Shown here: in pieces, positions 1-6,691 of the stretch
Layout: the number at the start of each line of letters is the position of its first letter
How positions within the stretch are numbered: the first letter of the stretch is position 1
Assembly: GCA_947447095.1 (NCBI GenBank)
Contig: CANFIL010000041.1
Location: 1-11,616 of the forward strand
Direction: 5' to 3'
DNA length: 11,616 bases
Source of the DNA: Actinomycetota bacterium
GTDB taxonomy: Bacteria; Actinomycetota; Actinomycetes; S36-B12; UBA5976
The notes under the pieces: model-generated
The model's input: only the letters and a program-made list of their open reading frames with translations
What the model was told of the DNA's origin: nothing
Databases searched by the model: none
Program-made: the position numbers and the translations under genes

Positions 1-121
1 AGACATAGAGCGGAACAATGACAAATCCGCCACCAACACCAAGCAAGCCTGAAAGTAAACCGGCAATGATGCCAACCGCAATTGGTTTAGCGTTGCGATT
101 TAATGCTTGCGATACCGACAC
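1..121 (-). CDS. TauE/SafE-family membrane permease, N-terminal fragment
   Basis: This is the first 40 codons of a minus-strand gene that runs off the left edge of the window. From a GTG at 119-121 it reads a short polar start (MSVSQALNRNAKP) and then a hydrophobic segment with GLLSGLLGVGGGF at residues 21-33. That glycine-rich first helix is typical of the TauE/SafE (DUF81) family, multi-pass inner-membrane proteins linked to export or uptake of sulfite, sulfoacetate and other small anions. The substrate here cannot be inferred. The GTG overlaps the TAG stop of the upstream permease gene by one base (TAGTG), so translational coupling and co-transcription with the ABC genes are likely. The Shine-Dalgarno is weak (AAGAG about 9 bases upstream), and no better in-frame start is visible. 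The family call is fairly firm for such a short piece, but the rest of the protein is not seen. Confidence 0.75.
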   Translation of the reverse strand, partial: MSVSQALNRNAKPIAVGIIAGLLSGLLGVGGGFVIVPLYV

Positions 122-867
122 TACGCGTCGCTCTTGTGGAAACGAATTGCTGAGAGTAACAAAATCCCTACGACCCAAGCCAAGTACACGAGTCCTGGTT
201 GTTGTAGATCTGAATCACCAGAAAGCCAGGCGTCACCATTGGTAAACGGCAAGCTATGTACGAGCCAGTCCATCCGACCCTTTGCCAACGTTGAAAGTGC
301 AGTGATGATTTGCTCGCCAAGCGTCGCAGTGACAAACGGTAAAACGATTCCGAGTGCAAGATTTCGTGTGAGCACCGTTATTGCAAAGGCAATCACGAGA
401 TAGCCCCAGCCAAATACGAAACTTTGCCACAACTGAGGAATGTGCATTCCCGACATTGAGTAGCCTGCAGCATCTGCCGAAACTTTACCTTCAGGTGCCG
501 TAGCGCCAATTACACCAAGCACTGACCACCCTGCCGTTGCAATCAAGACGTAATACACAAACAGAAGGACAAGCTTGGCGATAAAGACACGTTCACGTTT
601 TGGAAATTCGGTGAGTGTTAATCGAATTAGTCCATAACGGTATTCATGTCCGAAAGTTTGCGCTGCAATCACGCTGAGCAAGATCAGGCACAACAAGTTC
701 GACGACGCACTGTAAAGCCCGTTCCACGATTGAGTCGGTCCATTTTTATCCAAATAGATAGGTAGAGCTCCGAGCAAGCCAACAAGAACGAGGTAAGACA
801 CCGACATGATCCATGTCGCACGAACACTCCACAAACGTCGCCATTCGTACTTCAATGCGGATATCAC
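121..867 (-). CDS. ABC-2 type transporter permease
   Basis: A 248-residue integral membrane protein, the membrane partner of the ATPase encoded immediately upstream. About six hydrophobic segments are visible, near residues 17-36, 58-75, 97-118, 150-170, 172-192 and 225-242. The cytosolic loop after the second (FGHEYRYGLIRLTL, about residues 72-85, followed by PKRER and AKL) matches the conserved E-Y-R-x-G-x-I/L-R loop of actinobacterial ABC-2 permeases. Such half-transporters usually export lipids, peptides, antibiotics or unknown compounds; the substrate here is unknown. The GTG start at 865-867 lies inside a GTGA overlap with the ATPase stop and is preceded by a near-perfect Shine-Dalgarno, AGGAGGTG, whose CCTCC complement is at 875-879 on the plus strand. 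That fixes the start and implies coupled translation. The stop overlaps the start of the TauE/SafE-like gene. Confidence 0.85.
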   Translation of the reverse strand: MISALKYEWRRLWSVRATWIMSVSYLVLVGLLGALPIYLDKNGPTQSWNGLYSASSNLLCLILLSVIAAQTFGHEYRYGLIRLTLTEFPKRERVFIAKLVLLFVYYVLIATAGWSVLGVIGATAPEGKVSADAAGYSMSGMHIPQLWQSFVFGWGYLVIAFAITVLTRNLALGIVLPFVTATLGEQIITALSTLAKGRMDWLVHSLPFTNGDAWLSGDSDLQQPGLVYLAWVVGILLLSAIRFHKSDA

Positions 868-1775
868 TGGGCACCTCCTACGCGGTATTCCTGGGCATTT
901 TCGGTGAGCTGCAAGAAAACGCTCTCGAGGCTGGCGCTTTCGGTGCGCAATTCCAAAATCGGAACTCCTGCAGCAAATGCAATGTGTCCAACACGATCTG
1001 AAGTAACTTCTGGTACACGAAGTTCATCCACGCCAGAGGCAACCAGCGTTAGTCCTTGAGCTTGTAATGCTTCGGCTAACTTTCGCGAATCTGTTGTGCG
1101 AACGACTACTGCACCCGCGGAAGCACGCGCCAAGAATTCCTTCATTGTTTCAGCCGCAATTAAATCGCCCTTGGCAATGACTACTAAATCGTCAGCAAGC
1201 AATTGCATTTCGCTGAGCAAGTGACTGCTCACGAGAACTGATCGCCCTAAGGATGCATAGTGACGTAAGAAATCACGCATCCATTGAATGGACTGTGGAT
1301 CAAGTCCATTAGCCGGTTCATCCAACATCAATACTTGGGGATCGGCCAAGATCGCGCTGGCCAGACCAAGTCGTTGACCCATGCCGAGCGAGAAACCACC
1401 TGGTCGCTTTTTGGCTACTGATTCCAAGCCAACAAGTTCCAGCACTTCGTTAACTCGAGCCTTAGTTACGCCCGATTCCGAACCAAGCATCCGTAAGTGT
1501 GCGTACGCGGTGCGCTTGGGATGGAAAAACTTTGCATCAAGGTGCGCGCCGACAACACGCGTGACTGGCGAATGGTGAGTCAACGGCTTACCGTCGAACA
1601 ACGTGTGGCCGCTGCCAGAGTCAAGTCCCAGCATCAATCGCATCGTTGTTGATTTGCCAGATCCGTTTGGTCCAAGAAAACCAGTGACACGACCAGGCTC
1701 AATGGTAAAACTCAGATTATTGACGGCATGAACTTTTTTGAAGTACTTATCTAAATTGATTGCTTCAACACGCAT
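864..1775 (-). CDS. ABC transporter ATP-binding protein
   Basis: A 303-residue cytosolic ATPase that would power the adjacent ABC-2 permease. All nucleotide-binding elements are present: Walker A GPNGSGKST (35-43), signature FSLGMGQ (128-134, LGMGQ replacing the common LSGGQ), Walker B VLMLDEP (148-154) and the H-loop His185 in SSHLLSE. In place of a standard Q-loop there is GAHLDAKFFHP (76-86), the GALLDA-type motif common in actinobacterial CcmA-like exporter ATPases. Residues after about 215 form the C-terminal accessory region ending in ESVFLQLT. It is the first gene of a minus-strand operon with the permease and the TauE/SafE-like gene. The ATG at 1773-1775 has no Shine-Dalgarno, but TATTGT lies 5 bases upstream, which suggests a leaderless transcript. 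The role as an exporter ATPase is well supported; the substrate is not identifiable. Confidence 0.92.
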   Translation of the reverse strand: MRVEAINLDKYFKKVHAVNNLSFTIEPGRVTGFLGPNGSGKSTTMRLMLGLDSGSGHTLFDGKPLTHHSPVTRVVGAHLDAKFFHPKRTAYAHLRMLGSESGVTKARVNEVLELVGLESVAKKRPGGFSLGMGQRLGLASAILADPQVLMLDEPANGLDPQSIQWMRDFLRHYASLGRSVLVSSHLLSEMQLLADDLVVIAKGDLIAAETMKEFLARASAGAVVVRTTDSRKLAEALQAQGLTLVASGVDELRVPEVTSDRVGHIAFAAGVPILELRTESASLESVFLQLTENAQEYRVGGAQ

Positions 1776-1780
1776 AGTTC

Positions 1781-1786
1781 ACAATA
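1781..1786 (-). promoter_or_regulatory. Candidate -10 element for a leaderless ABC operon transcript
   Basis: On the minus strand TATTGT fits the TANNNT -10 consensus and sits 5 bases before the ATG of the ATPase gene, which lacks a Shine-Dalgarno. The transcript would start at or next to the start codon. No convincing -35 is visible, so this rests on position and the short motif only. Confidence 0.35.
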
Positions 1787-1796
1787 ACGCGATACC

Positions 1797-1802
1797 TACA
1801 CT
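1797..1802 (+). promoter_or_regulatory. Candidate -10 element for leaderless lhgO
   Basis: TACACT fits TANNNT and lies 6 bases before the lhgO ATG, the spacing expected when transcription starts at the initiation codon. lhgO has no Shine-Dalgarno. A TTCACA at 1778-1783 resembles a -35 but is only 13 bases away, so its role is doubtful. The element shares the 33-bp divergent gap with the ABC promoter. Confidence 0.4.
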
Positions 1803-1808
1803 TAATAC

Positions 1809-3011
1809 ATGACCCAAGCCACGACCTGTGAATACCTAGTCATTGGTGCTGGAATCATTGGGCTAGCGATTGCCCGTGAATTGTCTATGGCTCAACCAAA
1901 AGCAAAAATTATTGTCGTAGATAAAGAAAATCGCATCGGCATGCATGCTTCAGGACGAAACTCGGGCGTATTGCACGCGGGTTTCTACTACGCTCCGGAT
2001 TCACTCAAAGCCGCTCTTACTCGCGACGGCAACACATTACTTCGTGATTTTTTGTCAGAGCACAAAGTCTCGCTTCGCGAATGCGGCAAAGTTGTTGTTG
2101 CTTCGAACGAGAGTCAACTTTCCGCACTCGATGAACTTGACCGCAGGGGCAAGGCGAATGGAGTGGAGCTCTATTCAATAAGTGAACGTGAGCTTCACGA
2201 CTTAGAACCAAAGGCGCGCACTCACGATCGCGCGCTATGGTCGCCATCAACAGCAGTTGCTGATCCCACCGAAGTAATTGCGGCACTCCTTGCGGATGTT
2301 CGCACTCGAGGTATCGATGTTCGATTAGGCGAACCTGTCACGACGATCTCGCGGACCACAGTGACAACAAGCGCCGCTGAATATTCACCAGGTCACATCG
2401 TTAATTGCGCTGGGTTGTATGCCGATCGCATTGCAACGATGGCTGGGCTTGAACATCCCTACGTGATGCTGCCATTTAAAGGCCTCTATTGGCACTCGAA
2501 TCTTCCAGCCGGATTCCTCACCCGACATGTATATCCGGTCCCTGATCCTAGAAATCCATTCCTTGGTGTTCACGCAACAGTGACAGTCAACGGTGAAATG
2601 AAGATCGGTCCGACTGCAATTCCTGCTTTGTCACGCGAGAACTATGACATGTTCGGTGGAATGTCAGGTCGGGACCTTGGCGAAGTGGCACGCTACCTTC
2701 CGCAATTCCTCAGCAGCCCGCATCATGAAGCGCGAAAGCTCATTGCTTCCGAAGTCCCCAAATATCTGAAACACAAACTGGTTGAACAAGCAGCACATCT
2801 CATTCCAGGTCTCACATCTTCAATGTTTGACCATCGACTCAAGCCAGGAATTCGAGCGCAACTTTTTGATAAGTCGAAAAAGAGTTTAGAAATGGATTTT
2901 GTCGTGCACAACCAAGAAAACTGCACTCATGTGTTGAATGCAGTTTCCCCAGCGTGGACTTCAAGTCTTGCGTTTGCTAAACACGTAGTTGCGGGTATTA
3001 GTCGCTCTTAG
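1809..3011 (+). CDS. lhgO: L-2-hydroxyglutarate dehydrogenase/oxidase
   Basis: A 400-residue FAD-dependent oxidoreductase resembling E. coli LhgO (YgaF), which oxidises L-2-hydroxyglutarate to 2-oxoglutarate and passes electrons to the membrane quinone pool or to oxygen. The N-terminus carries the dinucleotide-binding fold VIGAGIIGLAIARE with GxGxxG at 13-18. It is followed by the family-specific NSGVLHAGFYYAPDSLKA (51-68), a PFKGLYW stretch (222-228), VYPVPDPRNPFLGVH (241-255) and KPGIRAQLFD (345-354). The length of about 400 is normal for LhgO. Related DAO-family proteins such as glycerol-3-phosphate dehydrogenase lack this combination of motifs. The gene stands alone on the plus strand, so any glutarate or lysine degradation partner must lie elsewhere; a role in repairing the by-product L-2-hydroxyglutarate is the simplest inference. 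There is no Shine-Dalgarno, and the transcript is probably leaderless. Its stop is 3 bp from the convergent coiled-coil gene. Confidence 0.88.
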   Translation: MTQATTCEYLVIGAGIIGLAIARELSMAQPKAKIIVVDKENRIGMHASGRNSGVLHAGFYYAPDSLKAALTRDGNTLLRDFLSEHKVSLRECGKVVVASNESQLSALDELDRRGKANGVELYSISERELHDLEPKARTHDRALWSPSTAVADPTEVIAALLADVRTRGIDVRLGEPVTTISRTTVTTSAAEYSPGHIVNCAGLYADRIATMAGLEHPYVMLPFKGLYWHSNLPAGFLTRHVYPVPDPRNPFLGVHATVTVNGEMKIGPTAIPALSRENYDMFGGMSGRDLGEVARYLPQFLSSPHHEARKLIASEVPKYLKHKLVEQAAHLIPGLTSSMFDHRLKPGIRAQLFDKSKKSLEMDFVVHNQENCTHVLNAVSPAWTSSLAFAKHVVAGISRS

Positions 3012-3014
3012 TGC

Positions 3015-4256
3015 TTAGTTGTCTTCGGTTCCATCTTCTTCAAGTAATTGATCGATGAGCGCCTCGGCATCAGTGGCAGCCACTGTTGTGGGCGCCTGAG
3101 AGAAAACGTCAGCTAGATTTTGGCGACGATCATGAAGCTTTTCATTCATTGAATGAATCGCAATTTCAGACTTGCCAATCGTTTCACGCACACCATTGAA
3201 CAAATCAAGAAGAGTGCTCACAACATCGCGGTTGTGATCAACCGCCGACAAAATTTGATCGCGGTATTCATTCGCAGCAGCACGAATTGCATCTGCCTCG
3301 GAATTGCTCTTGGCTGCGTACGCGCTGATGTCCTTCTTGTTCTGATCGATCGAAGTCTGAGCCTCGGCAAGAATTGCGGCAGCTCGTTCTTGGGCTTCTC
3401 GCACTATTTCGTCAGCGCGACTTTGACCTGCCGAAACAACTTCTTGGTTGCGGCGACTGGCTTCTTCGATGGCTGCACGTGTGTCTGCACTTGCACGTTC
3501 GTTGATTGCTTGTGCTGCAGCAGTCGCTTCAGTTACTAAGCGTTGGGCTTCAGCAGTTGCATTCGAAAGTAGGGCCTGTGATTCCGCGCGCTTTGCACTC
3601 TCGAGTTCACTTAATTCTTGATCGACACGCGCACGTGAAGTTGCAATGTCATTTTCAAGTGCGGTACGCGCTTCAGCGATTTCTGACTCAGCGATTGCGC
3701 GGAATTGATTTGCTGCATCAAGTGTTTCTTTCGAACTGCGAGCAGCATCTTCAAGAATGCGAGCAGCATTCGTTTGTGCATTTCGAAGTTCAAGATCAGC
3801 ATCTTCTTGTGTCGCAGCAAGTAGCTGGCCAGCTTGGTCGCGAGCAGTCTCAAGCGTTGCAGTTGCTTCGCCGCGAAGTTTACGAGCGTCAATATTTGCC
3901 GCATCGCGAATGCTGCGAGCATCGGCTTCAGCACTGTTGCGTACTTGTTCACGATCGGTCTCGGCACTTTGAAGAGTTTCAGTTGCTTGTTCAACGAGCT
4001 TGGCTGCGCGTGAGCGAGCTGCACGAATGATTACTGCAGCGTCTTCGGCAGCAATTTGCGTGAGCTGATCTTCATCAAGGTCGACAAAGCTTGCACGACC
4101 ACTGGTGTTCTCTAGTTCCGAGATTCGACCCTGCAAGGTCGCAATTGTTCGCTGCAATTCACCAATGACAGCGTCTGGATTTGTCGACTGCGCTGAATCG
4201 AGTTCGTCCGGTCCCTTGAAGAACCGGCCTAAACCTCGGGTGTTTTGATCACTCAT
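3015..4256 (-). CDS. Alanine-rich long coiled-coil protein, possible polarity/cytoskeletal scaffold
   Basis: A 413-residue soluble protein with no signal peptide or membrane segment. Residues 1-27 are polar (GLGRFFKGPDEL). Residues 28-50 form a short leucine-zipper-like segment (VIGELQRTIATLQGRISEL). From about 72 to 340 the chain is nearly uninterrupted Ala/Glu/Gln/Arg-rich helix with a visible 11-residue (hendecad) spacing of Ala/Ile/Leu positions, for example ADARSIRDAAN, then IDARKLRGEAT, from residue 111. Residues 340-388 form a different helical block (VVSTLLDLFNGVRETIG), and the tail is acidic (LLEEDGTEDN). This architecture recalls actinobacterial filament-forming coiled coils such as Scy/FilP and DivIVA-linked scaffolds. 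That is analogy, not demonstrated homology; an alternative is an SMC-like or cell-envelope coiled coil. The ATG is preceded by GGGGGAG about 10 bases upstream. It lies 65 bp downstream of the DEAD-box gene on the same strand and may be co-transcribed with it. Confidence 0.72.
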   Translation of the reverse strand: MSDQNTRGLGRFFKGPDELDSAQSTNPDAVIGELQRTIATLQGRISELENTSGRASFVDLDEDQLTQIAAEDAAVIIRAARSRAAKLVEQATETLQSAETDREQVRNSAEADARSIRDAANIDARKLRGEATATLETARDQAGQLLAATQEDADLELRNAQTNAARILEDAARSSKETLDAANQFRAIAESEIAEARTALENDIATSRARVDQELSELESAKRAESQALLSNATAEAQRLVTEATAAAQAINERASADTRAAIEEASRRNQEVVSAGQSRADEIVREAQERAAAILAEAQTSIDQNKKDISAYAAKSNSEADAIRAAANEYRDQILSAVDHNRDVVSTLLDLFNGVRETIGKSEIAIHSMNEKLHDRRQNLADVFSQAPTTVAATDAEALIDQLLEEDGTEDN

Positions 4257-4280
4257 GACTTCTCTTCTCCCCCTGATTGA

Positions 4281-4286
4281 ACTATA
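4281..4286 (-). promoter_or_regulatory. Candidate -10 element upstream of the coiled-coil gene
   Basis: TATAGT on the minus strand matches TATAAT in five of six positions and lies 24 bases before the start codon, leaving room for the GGGGGAG ribosome-binding site. I see no good -35 at 16-18 bases, so an independent promoter is only suggested. Read-through from the DEAD-box gene is equally possible, since no terminator is visible in the 65-bp gap. Confidence 0.3.
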
Positions 4287-4321
4287 AGGATAAGGCTTGC
4301 AAGTACTAGTCGTAAACCGTT

Positions 4322-6451
4322 TTAGTCCTCGTAACGACGGCGAGATCCGCCACCTGAACGACTTCCACCGCGATCAGATGAGCCGCGGTAACCGCCACCG
4401 GATCGACCCTGGCCGCCGGATCGACGTCCGCCGCCACGATTTCCTTGAGTTTTCGCAGACTTTGGTGCATGCCAAGGTTCACCTGTTGGTTCCTGAGCAC
4501 CGGTGATCTCGATAAGTTCGCGCGACATTGGCTTGACCTTGGAGACCTCAGGATTCACACCTGCACGACTCATCATGGACAAAACTGACTTCTGTTGACG
4601 CGGGGTTACCATCGTGACCACTGCGCCGTCTTCGCCGGCACGTGCGGTACGACCAGCACGGTGTAAGTAATCCTTTGGATCATTCGGTGGATCAATGTGA
4701 ACGACGAGCGAGACATTGTCGACGTGAATTCCGCGAGCTGCTACGTCGGTAGCAACAAGAACGTTTGTAATTCCGTCCTTGAATTCTGCAAGTGTGCGGG
4801 TACGCACAGCCTGTGATTTACCGCCGTGTAGACCGCTGGTCGGAATTCCTTCGAATGCAAGATCCTTAGCAATGCGATCGACGCCGGCCTGTGTGCGAGC
4901 AAAGAGAATAGTTTTACCTTCGCGTGCTGCAATTTGACTGATGATCGTTGACTTGTCTTCTGGGAATGCAACAAGCACATGGTGTTCCATTGTCGAAACT
5001 GAAGCCTTTGAGGATGCAGTCGAGAACGTAACTGGTTCGTGCAAGTACTTGCGAACAATCTTGTCGACATCGCCATCAAGGGTCGCACTGAAGAGAAGAT
5101 GCTGACTGTCCTTAGGAATCAAACTCAGTACTTCAACGATCTGTGGCATGAAGCCCATGTCACACATCTGATCAGCTTCATCAAGGATTGAAATTTCAAC
5201 CTTGTTCAACTTCACGTGACCTTGCTCGACCAAGTCATTAAGACGACCTGGGGTTGCAACAAGAATTGGAACTGAGCGACGTAAAGCATCAATTTGTTTT
5301 GCATACGGCATACCGCCGGCGATCAAGCGGATGTCTAGTCCAACTGATTGTGCAAGTGGCATCAGCGCGTCACATACCTGCGCTGCAAGTTCACGCGTTG
5401 GAACCATGACCAGACCAAGTGGTGAATATGGTGTTGCCTTGCGATGTGCCAGACGGGTCAGCATCGCTAGACCGAAGGCAAGTGTCTTTCCTGAACCGGT
5501 TGCAGCACGACCAAGAACGTCCTTGCCTTCAATTGCGGTTGGGAGAGCCTTGGCCTGAATTGCGAATGGTGCATCAAGGCCGGTGCGCTTAAGAACTGCA
5601 ATAAGTTCTGGGCTAACACCTACTTCATTCCATTCACTTGTTTGAATTTCTTCAAGATCGGCTTCTGTTAATTCTGGAACCTCAAGTTCACGAGGCGCAC
5701 GCTTCTTAGGGGCGTCGTCGTAGTCCTTACGCGGTGCGCGCTTTGGTGCATCGTTGTATTCACGTTTTGGTGCGCGGGCTGGGCGATCGTCACTGTAACT
5801 GCGTGATGGGCGATCGTCACGAGCTGGACGATCATCGCGCGCAGGACGTGATGAACGTGCTGGGCGATCGTCGTTATAGCTACGCGCTGGACGATCATCG
5901 CTGTAACGGGCCGGGCGATCGTCACGTGAACCGCGCGTTGGACGGTCATCGCGTGAAGATGCTGGGCGTGATGAACGTGCTGGACGGTCATCGCTATAAC
6001 GTGAGGGTCGCTCGTCGCTGTAACGGGCCGGACGATCGTCACGTGAACCGCGCGTGGGTCGGTCATCGCGTGAAGGTGCTGGACGTGATGAACGTGCTGG
6101 ACGGTCATCGCTATAACGCGATGGTCGCTCGTCGTTATAGCCGCGTGATGGACGATCACTCGACGATGCGCGGCCACGTGATGGAGCACTCTTAGATGCT
6201 GGAGCATCCGAGCGTTTAGCGCGGGGCTTGCGATCGTCAGTCTCGCCCTTGGCGCGGGCGGCTAAGGTTTGGTCGCGAGTAGCTTTGGCAGACTTTGCAG
6301 CTTTTGTTGCAGTGGCTTTGCGCTTATCGGAAGCGGCTTTCTTTGCAGCAGTGTGGCGGGCAGAGCCCTTTTTCACGCCACTGGCCTTGTTATCAGCACG
6401 ATCTTTTTCTAGTTTTCGTGCGCGCGGCTTTTTGGGGGAAGTTGTAGACAT
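4322..6451 (-). CDS. DEAD-box RNA helicase (RhlE-like core) with long basic repetitive N-terminus
   Basis: A 709-residue ATP-dependent RNA helicase, probably acting in ribosome assembly, mRNA turnover or cold adaptation. The core spans about residues 257-650: Q motif FAIQAKALP (297-304), motif I AATGSGKT (316-323), Ia PTRELA (351-356), Ib TPGR (400-403), DEAD (424-427), SAT (455-457), IV TILFART (514-520), V ATDVAARGIH (567-576) and VI HRAGRTARAG (597-606). The tail from 671 is RGG/Gly-Ser rich (RGGGRRSGG and similar), typical of RNA-binding extensions. Residues 1-97 are Lys/Ala/Ser-rich and histone-H1-like. Residues 98-226 are DDRPAR/SSRPA repeats, partly a recent tandem duplication. The core alone is normal for the family; the roughly 250-residue front extension is the oddity. 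The start codon at 6449-6451 has a weak AAGGG about 7 bases upstream. The gene may head a two-gene operon with the coiled-coil protein. Confidence 0.93.
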   Translation of the reverse strand: MSTTSPKKPRARKLEKDRADNKASGVKKGSARHTAAKKAASDKRKATATKAAKSAKATRDQTLAARAKGETDDRKPRAKRSDAPASKSAPSRGRASSSDRPSRGYNDERPSRYSDDRPARSSRPAPSRDDRPTRGSRDDRPARYSDERPSRYSDDRPARSSRPASSRDDRPTRGSRDDRPARYSDDRPARSYNDDRPARSSRPARDDRPARDDRPSRSYSDDRPARAPKREYNDAPKRAPRKDYDDAPKKRAPRELEVPELTEADLEEIQTSEWNEVGVSPELIAVLKRTGLDAPFAIQAKALPTAIEGKDVLGRAATGSGKTLAFGLAMLTRLAHRKATPYSPLGLVMVPTRELAAQVCDALMPLAQSVGLDIRLIAGGMPYAKQIDALRRSVPILVATPGRLNDLVEQGHVKLNKVEISILDEADQMCDMGFMPQIVEVLSLIPKDSQHLLFSATLDGDVDKIVRKYLHEPVTFSTASSKASVSTMEHHVLVAFPEDKSTIISQIAAREGKTILFARTQAGVDRIAKDLAFEGIPTSGLHGGKSQAVRTRTLAEFKDGITNVLVATDVAARGIHVDNVSLVVHIDPPNDPKDYLHRAGRTARAGEDGAVVTMVTPRQQKSVLSMMSRAGVNPEVSKVKPMSRELIEITGAQEPTGEPWHAPKSAKTQGNRGGGRRSGGQGRSGGGYRGSSDRGGSRSGGGSRRRYED
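5774..6160 (-). repeat. DDRPAR/SSRPA low-complexity repeat region inside the DEAD-box gene
   Basis: This stretch codes for residues 98-226 of the helicase. It is built from Arg-Pro-Ala/Ser and Asp-Asp-Arg units with interspersed Tyr-Ser-Asp. The charge pattern alternates basic and acidic residues, as in disordered RNA-binding and condensate-forming tails. The repetitive DNA leaves several other frames open in both directions; those frames are by-products. Confidence 0.85.
5899..6132. repeat. Two tandem 117-bp direct repeat copies (39 codons each)
   Basis: Copy one spans 5899-6015 and copy two 6016-6132, an exact 117-base offset that keeps the reading frame. Both begin CGCTGTAACGGGCCGG on the plus strand. 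By eye I count about seven mismatches over 117 bases. At the protein level residues 107-146 and 146-185 differ at a single position (Pro126 versus Ser165). This points to a recent slippage or unequal-recombination duplication. Confidence 0.88.
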
Positions 6452-6691
6452 GGGGAAACCCTTAATTTGATTACTACTTGTGCAGCGGACTACACAGTAC
6501 GGTGACGTTCACCTGATACCTCTCGGGTATCGCGTGACGCCTAACCAAAAAGTTCGATTCCCTATTTATGGATCGAAACGTAAGAAGCCACTGCCTCCAT
6601 TATTGCCTAGAAATATGGAGTCCCTTACCAATCAGCTACACGAGAAGGACAAATCCCTGAATTGTCAGGCTCAAATGGCACACTTTCATTT
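6452..6691. other. Divergent intergenic region with a series of inverted repeats
   Basis: These 240 bp between the DEAD-box gene and rmuC hold no convincing gene. At least four perfect or near-perfect inverted repeats are visible: GGTGA-CGT-TCACC (6501-6513), GATACC-TCTCG-GGTATC (6515-6531), TTCGAT(T)CC-8nt-GGATCGAA (6553-6577, one bulged T) and CTCCAT-14nt-ATGGAG (6595-6620). A short GCGT-G-ACGC lies at 6532-6540. No U-tract follows any of them. The region must hold the promoters of both genes, though I cannot place them confidently. A structured 5' leader of the RNA-helicase mRNA is one plausible reading. Confidence 0.5.

Noticed and set aside
3153..4030. Plus-strand and other-frame ORFs of up to 174 codons within the coiled-coil gene.
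   Set aside because: The Ala/Glu/Gln-rich repeats keep other frames open; these products have no recognisable features, while the minus-strand frame has a start, a ribosome-binding site and consistent coiled-coil composition.
4722..4751. Motif V of the DEAD-box helicase ends ARGIH instead of ARGID.
   Set aside because: I recall the His variant as common in actinobacterial DEAD-box proteins, so it is not a defect.
5774..6160. Possible CRISPR-like array because of regular repeats.
   Set aside because: The units are contiguous, in frame and translated as DDRPAR repeats, with no unique spacers.
5668..6207. Long open frames on both strands overlapping the helicase N-terminus, giving His/Arg/Val-rich products.
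   Set aside because: They arise from the periodic DDRPAR-coding repeat; the products are low-complexity, and the real frame continues into a complete DEAD-box helicase.
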